The notes below the pieces were generated by a model, which searched no databases, had not been told where the DNA came from, and was given only the letters and a program-made list of their open reading frames with translations. Positions 4,510 through 6,903 of a DNA stretch of 6,903 nucleotides are shown here, in pieces. Positions within the stretch are counted from its first letter, which is position 1. Each line of letters starts with the position of its first letter. A program made the position numbers and the translations under genes. The stretch comes from Oscillospiraceae bacterium (lineage in GTDB: Bacteria; Bacillota; Clostridia; Oscillospirales; Oscillospiraceae): NCBI GenBank assembly GCA_031260745.1, contig JAISKY010000231.1, positions 1-6,903 of the forward strand, given 5' to 3'.

Positions 4510-5889
4510 ATGCGAGATATTTACGCGGTCAGCGCAGTCAGAACGGCTGTCGGCTCAAACGGCGGCAGTCTGAAAGACACGCCGGCTCCTCAACTCGGAG
4601 CGATTGTACTAAAAGCGGCATTGGAACGCGCCGGGGTTAAGCCGGAGCAAATTGACGAGGTTATGCTCGGCTGTATTCTTACGGCGGGTCTTGGTCAGAA
4701 TCCGGCGCGTCAGGCGTCGGTAAAGGCCGGAATTCCTTATGAAGTTCCGGCGTACACAATCGGAATGGTCTGCGGCTCCGGTATGAAGTCAATCATCGAG
4801 GGCGCGAGAGCAATCGCCGCGGGCGACGCGGAAATCATCGCCGCGGGCGGTATGGAAAATATGTCCGCCGCTCCCTACGTTGACAATAACACTCGCTGGG
4901 GCGCGAAAATGGGCGACAAGAAACTCGTTGACGAGATGGTATACGACGGACTTACGGACGCGTTCAACAATTACCATATGGGCATTACCGCCGAGAATAT
5001 CTGCGACAAGTGGGGCATAACCCGCGAGGAACTTGACGCGTTCGCTCTCGGCAGCCAGGAAAAGGCGGCGGCGGCGATTAAATCCGGACGCTTCGCTGAC
5101 GAGATTATTCCGATTCCGGTAAAAGTGAAAAAAGATACCGTTGATTTCAAAGTGGACGAGTTCCCCCGCGAAACCAGTTTGGAAGCTCTGGCAAAACTTA
5201 AACCCGCGTTCAAGCCCGATGGCGGGCGCGTAACGGCAGGCAACGCCAGCGGCATTAACGACGGCGCGGCCGTGGTTATTCTCGCCTCCGGCGAAGCGGT
5301 TAAGAAGTACGGCTTAAAGCCGCTCGCGAAACTTATCGTGTGGGGTCAGGGCGGAGTAGACCCCGCGATTATGGGCGTAGGCCCGGTATACGCGACTAAA
5401 AACGCGTTTGAAAAATCCGGATTGTCGATAGACGACATCGACCTTATTGAAGCTAACGAAGCGTTCGCGGCTCAAAGTATCGCGGTCGCTCGCGAACTAA
5501 AGTTCGATATGGCTAAGGTAAACGTAAACGGCGGCGCGTTAGCAATCGGACACCCCGTAGGCGCGAGCGGAGCGAGGATTACCGTTTCACTGCTCCACGA
5601 AATGCTGAAACGTCCCGACGTGAAAAAAGGACTAGCGACTCTGTGTATCGGCGGCGGAATGGGCGTAGCGACAATCTGGGAAAAAGTGTTAGGAGTAATA
5701 ACGGAGGCTGCTATGAGATTGACAAGTGCTGAAATAATCGACGCAAATGCGCGTGCCGCTCAAATGTATCTTGACCTTTTGGAATTCAAAGATTGCAAAA
5801 CCGTGGAGGACTATAAATCCGCAGTTTTGCGGTTAGAACAGAATTTGCAGGAAGCGTCCGGAAAGACAATATTGCCGGATAAGAAATGA
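4510..5889 (+). CDS. thlA: Acetyl-CoA acetyltransferase (thiolase), read in frame into a small C-terminal domain
   Basis: Residues 1-392 form a complete biosynthetic-type thiolase that condenses two acetyl-CoA to acetoacetyl-CoA, or the reverse. The nucleophile is C88 in GMVCGSG, H348 is in GHPVGASGA, and the second catalytic cysteine is C379 in LCIGGGMG. NEAFA is at 316-320. The start at 4510 has GGAGG 9 nt upstream. Clostridial thiolases are about 392 residues, yet this frame runs to 459. The extra 67 residues are a linker (VLGVITEAA, 393-401) plus a small helical domain (402-459) homologous to the next gene. A one-base deletion in the A-run at 5681-5685 would end the protein Glu-Lys-Cys-stop, as I recall for clostridial ThlA. 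The fusion may therefore be a sequencing error, a recent indel, or a real or recoded product. It is first in an operon with two small proteins and a CoA-transferase. It is cytoplasmic; the homotetramer is inferred from the family. Confidence 0.93.
   Translation: MRDIYAVSAVRTAVGSNGGSLKDTPAPQLGAIVLKAALERAGVKPEQIDEVMLGCILTAGLGQNPARQASVKAGIPYEVPAYTIGMVCGSGMKSIIEGARAIAAGDAEIIAAGGMENMSAAPYVDNNTRWGAKMGDKKLVDEMVYDGLTDAFNNYHMGITAENICDKWGITREELDAFALGSQEKAAAAIKSGRFADEIIPIPVKVKKDTVDFKVDEFPRETSLEALAKLKPAFKPDGGRVTAGNASGINDGAAVVILASGEAVKKYGLKPLAKLIVWGQGGVDPAIMGVGPVYATKNAFEKSGLSIDDIDLIEANEAFAAQSIAVARELKFDMAKVNVNGGALAIGHPVGASGARITVSLLHEMLKRPDVKKGLATLCIGGGMGVATIWEKVLGVITEAAMRLTSAEIIDANARAAQMYLDLLEFKDCKTVEDYKSAVLRLEQNLQEASGKTILPDKK
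5680..5692 (+). other. A5 run at the thiolase/small-domain junction: candidate frameshift or indel site
   Basis: The bases GAAAAAGTGTTAG read GAA AAA GTG TTA G in the open frame. With one A fewer they read GAA AAG TGT TAG, that is Glu-Lys-Cys-stop. Two further TAA codons (5696-5701) follow in that same alternative frame. The arrangement suggests the ancestral thiolase stopped here. Confidence 0.65.
5703..5707 (+). promoter_or_regulatory. Internal ribosome binding site before the small domain
   Basis: GGAGG lies 5 nt before an in-frame ATG at 5713, exactly where homology to the next small gene begins. It would allow the domain to be made as a separate protein even if the fusion is real. Confidence 0.65.
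5713..5889 (+). CDS. Small helical protein, first copy (58 aa; unknown function; in frame with thiolase)
   Basis: I do not recognise this family. The 58-residue product from the internal ATG begins MRLTSAEIIDANARAAQMYL. By eye it has two amphipathic helices, about 5-24 and 31-49, joined by EFKDCKT (24-30). Without gaps it matches the following gene at about 25 of 52 positions, including E7, D10, R14, Q17, M18, E24, F25, D27, C28, T30, EDY (32-34) and AVLRL (37-41). The coincidence of the homology boundary with an ATG and a Shine-Dalgarno site argues that it is or was a separate gene. Operon position suggests an accessory or assembly role for the thiolase or the CoA-transferase; this is inference. 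The alternative is that it exists only as a thiolase C-terminal extension. There is no signal peptide or membrane segment. Confidence 0.6.
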   Translation: MRLTSAEIIDANARAAQMYLDLLEFKDCKTVEDYKSAVLRLEQNLQEASGKTILPDKK

Positions 5890-6069
5890 AGTCGTTTGGA
5901 GGTTTACTGACTTATGGAATATTCGTTCGGAGAAATAGTCGATATGACAGCCAGAACATCACAAATGTTGTTTGATGTGGCGGAGTTTGAAGACTGCGAA
6001 ACCTTAGAGGATTATGAGGAGGCAGTTTTGCGTCTTAGGCAGAAAATGTTAATAACGGCGGCAAAGACT
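5713..6069 (+). repeat. Tandem duplication of the small helical protein coding sequence
   Basis: The copies 5713-5868 and 5914-6069 align without gaps over 52 codons with about 48% amino-acid identity. Nucleotide identity is high locally, for example a shared GCAGTTTTGCG at the AVLR codons. This points to a gene duplication that has since diverged. Confidence 0.75.
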
Positions 6070-6102
6070 ACTAATAATTTACGTGAAACACAGTATATCT
6101 AA
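5914..6102 (+). CDS. Small helical protein, second copy (62 aa; unknown function)
   Basis: The 62-residue product starts at the ATG at 5914, with GGAGG (5898-5902) 11 nt upstream, a rather long spacing. It begins MEYSFGEIVDMTARTSQMLF. It is a paralogue of the preceding domain, sharing the EFxDCxT hinge (24-30) and the EDYxxAVLRL helix (32-41). The C-terminal tail (from about 45) is unrelated apart from a Lys-Thr pair. It is acidic and predicted mostly helical, with one conserved cysteine (C28) and no signal peptide. It lies 24 nt after the previous stop. Its own stop codon overlaps the ribosome binding site of the CoA-transferase, which suggests translational coupling. No function can be assigned; a partner of one of the flanking CoA enzymes is a guess from context. 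Confidence 0.8.
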   Translation: MEYSFGEIVDMTARTSQMLFDVAEFEDCETLEDYEEAVLRLRQKMLITAAKTTNNLRETQYI

Positions 6103-6106
6103 GGAG
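6101..6106 (+). promoter_or_regulatory. Ribosome binding site of the CoA-transferase, overlapping the upstream stop
   Basis: AAGGAG lies 6 nt before the ATG at 6113. Its first two A bases are the end of the preceding TAA stop (6100-6102), so the two genes are likely translated in a coupled way. Confidence 0.8.
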
Positions 6107-6112
6107 AATAAA

Positions 6113-6903
6113 ATGGAAAACAGACCATTATCAGGCGTAAAGGTAATTGAGCTTGCGACGTTTATCGCGGCTCCGACGTGCGCGCGTTTCCTAGCTGACC
6201 AGGGCGCGGACGTTATCAAAATCGAAACTACGGGCGGAGACCCGGTTCGGTTTGCTCCGCTTGCCGAGGGCAGACCCGTTCTGCTTAACGAAAACCTTAC
6301 GTTCGACCTGGAAAACGGTAACAAGCGCGGTATGGCGATGAATCTTAAAAACCCTAAGTGCTTTGAGGTTCTGATGAAGCTAATCGAAACCGCTGACGTG
6401 TTCATTACAAATTGGCGTCCGAAAGCTCTGGAAAAGATGGGTATTGAGTACGAACAGCTTAAAGCTAAGTTCCCTAAACTCGTTTACGCAAGCGTAACAG
6501 GTTACGGCGATAAAGGTCCCGATAAGGATTTACCCGGTTATGATTATACCGCGTTTTGGGCGCGTTCGGGAATGTTAGGCTCGCTGTACGACCTCGACGG
6601 CAAGCCCGCGAACCTGATTCCGTCGATGGGCGACCATACCGCGGGAATGTTCCTCGCGGCGGGAGTTTGCGCGGCATTGTTCAACGCGGCGCGTACCGGA
6701 AAAGGCGAAAAAGTTAGCTGCTCTCTGCTTGCGAGCGCGGTGTTCACGCAAGGTACATTACTCCAAACGGCGCAGTACGATATGTTAGAGTATCCTATGC
6801 ACAAACGTAACAGCCCGAATCCGTTCAACTGCTGCTATCAGACTAAAGACGGACGCTGGATTCAGCAGTCTATGCCTGTGTTCGCGATGTTCCCGAAGTT
6901 CGC
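6113..6903 (+). CDS. Class III (CaiB/BaiF) CoA-transferase, HadA/FldA-like, N-terminal part (runs off right edge)
   Basis: The window holds 263 residues of a protein whose family is about 400 long. It opens with LSGVKVIELATFIAAP (6-21), then DQGADVIKIE (29-38) and GGDPVRF (41-47), the nucleotide-binding start of class III CoA-transferases. TNWRPKAL (99-106) and GYGDKGPDKDLPGYDYTAF (130-148) closely resemble the 2-hydroxyisocaproate CoA-transferase HadA and the phenyllactate CoA-transferase FldA as I recall them. D174 in the GDHTAG motif is the expected catalytic aspartate that forms acyl-anhydride and thioester intermediates. The likely role is to move CoA between an acyl-CoA donor and a carboxylic or 2-hydroxy acid. 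The exact substrate cannot be read from the sequence. It is cytoplasmic and lies last of the visible genes in the thiolase operon. In HadA/FldA loci a radical-type 2-hydroxyacyl-CoA dehydratase normally follows, which would lie outside this window. Confidence 0.92.
   Translation, partial: MENRPLSGVKVIELATFIAAPTCARFLADQGADVIKIETTGGDPVRFAPLAEGRPVLLNENLTFDLENGNKRGMAMNLKNPKCFEVLMKLIETADVFITNWRPKALEKMGIEYEQLKAKFPKLVYASVTGYGDKGPDKDLPGYDYTAFWARSGMLGSLYDLDGKPANLIPSMGDHTAGMFLAAGVCAALFNAARTGKGEKVSCSLLASAVFTQGTLLQTAQYDMLEYPMHKRNSPNPFNCCYQTKDGRWIQQSMPVFAMFPKF

Noticed and set aside
4416..4640. Short GTG-start frame with a GGAGG 11 nt upstream and a hydrophobic stretch, before and into the thiolase
   Set aside because: It contains the thiolase promoter and its second half lies inside the thiolase gene in another frame; the long spacing and GTG start make it most likely chance. 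A leader peptide cannot be fully excluded.
4971..5255. Minus-strand frame of 94 codons inside the thiolase gene
   Set aside because: Shadow of the conserved thiolase coding strand with no translation signals.
6079..6405. Minus-strand frame opposite the CoA-transferase start
   Set aside because: Opposite a well-conserved coding region and without a ribosome binding site or recognisable content.

Overview
The window looks like chromosomal DNA from an anaerobic Gram-positive bacterium of the class Clostridia. The evidence is AGGAGG-type ribosome binding sites before every gene, sigma-A-like promoters, a clostridial-type acetyl-CoA acetyltransferase, a CoA-transferase of the HadA/FldA type used in amino-acid fermentation, an FctA-type (streptococcal pilin) isopeptide domain, and a cell-surface protein with SLH-like and stalk-like repeats. 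The standard bacterial code fits, with TAA, TAG and TGA all used as stops. Species cannot be named from the sequence.

Layout, left to right. (1) 1-477, minus strand: the N-terminal 159 residues of an FMN-binding glutamate-synthase-family protein, with its own promoter (542-569) and an inverted repeat (509-526) in the 5' leader. (2) 478-824: a gene-free stretch. (3) 825-1358, plus: a 177-residue, cysteine-rich, single-domain FctA-like protein with no signal peptide or sortase motif. (4) A 13-bp stem-loop (1376-1407) between convergent genes. (5) 1428-2507, minus: a uroporphyrinogen-decarboxylase-superfamily protein resembling corrinoid-linked methyltransferases, with a very good promoter and a perfect palindrome just upstream of it. 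(6) A strong terminator (2612-2644), then 2678-4279, minus: a secreted SLH-like/stalk-repeat surface protein with its own promoter. (7) From 4437 rightwards, a plus-strand operon: thiolase (4510-), two homologous small helical proteins or domains, and a class III CoA-transferase that runs off the right edge.

The operon suggests acyl-CoA metabolism. The thiolase interconverts acetyl-CoA and acetoacetyl-CoA, and the CoA-transferase probably activates a carboxylic or 2-hydroxy acid. Between them lie two copies (about 48% identical by eye) of a 58-62 residue protein I do not recognise. As the sequence reads, the first copy is fused in frame to the thiolase. Removing a single A from a five-A run at the junction would restore an ordinary thiolase C-terminus (Glu-Lys-Cys-stop) and leave the small gene with its own ribosome binding site and ATG. 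This junction, the small-protein family and the orphan FctA protein are the most unusual items here. By eye the window also contains no GATC site at all.
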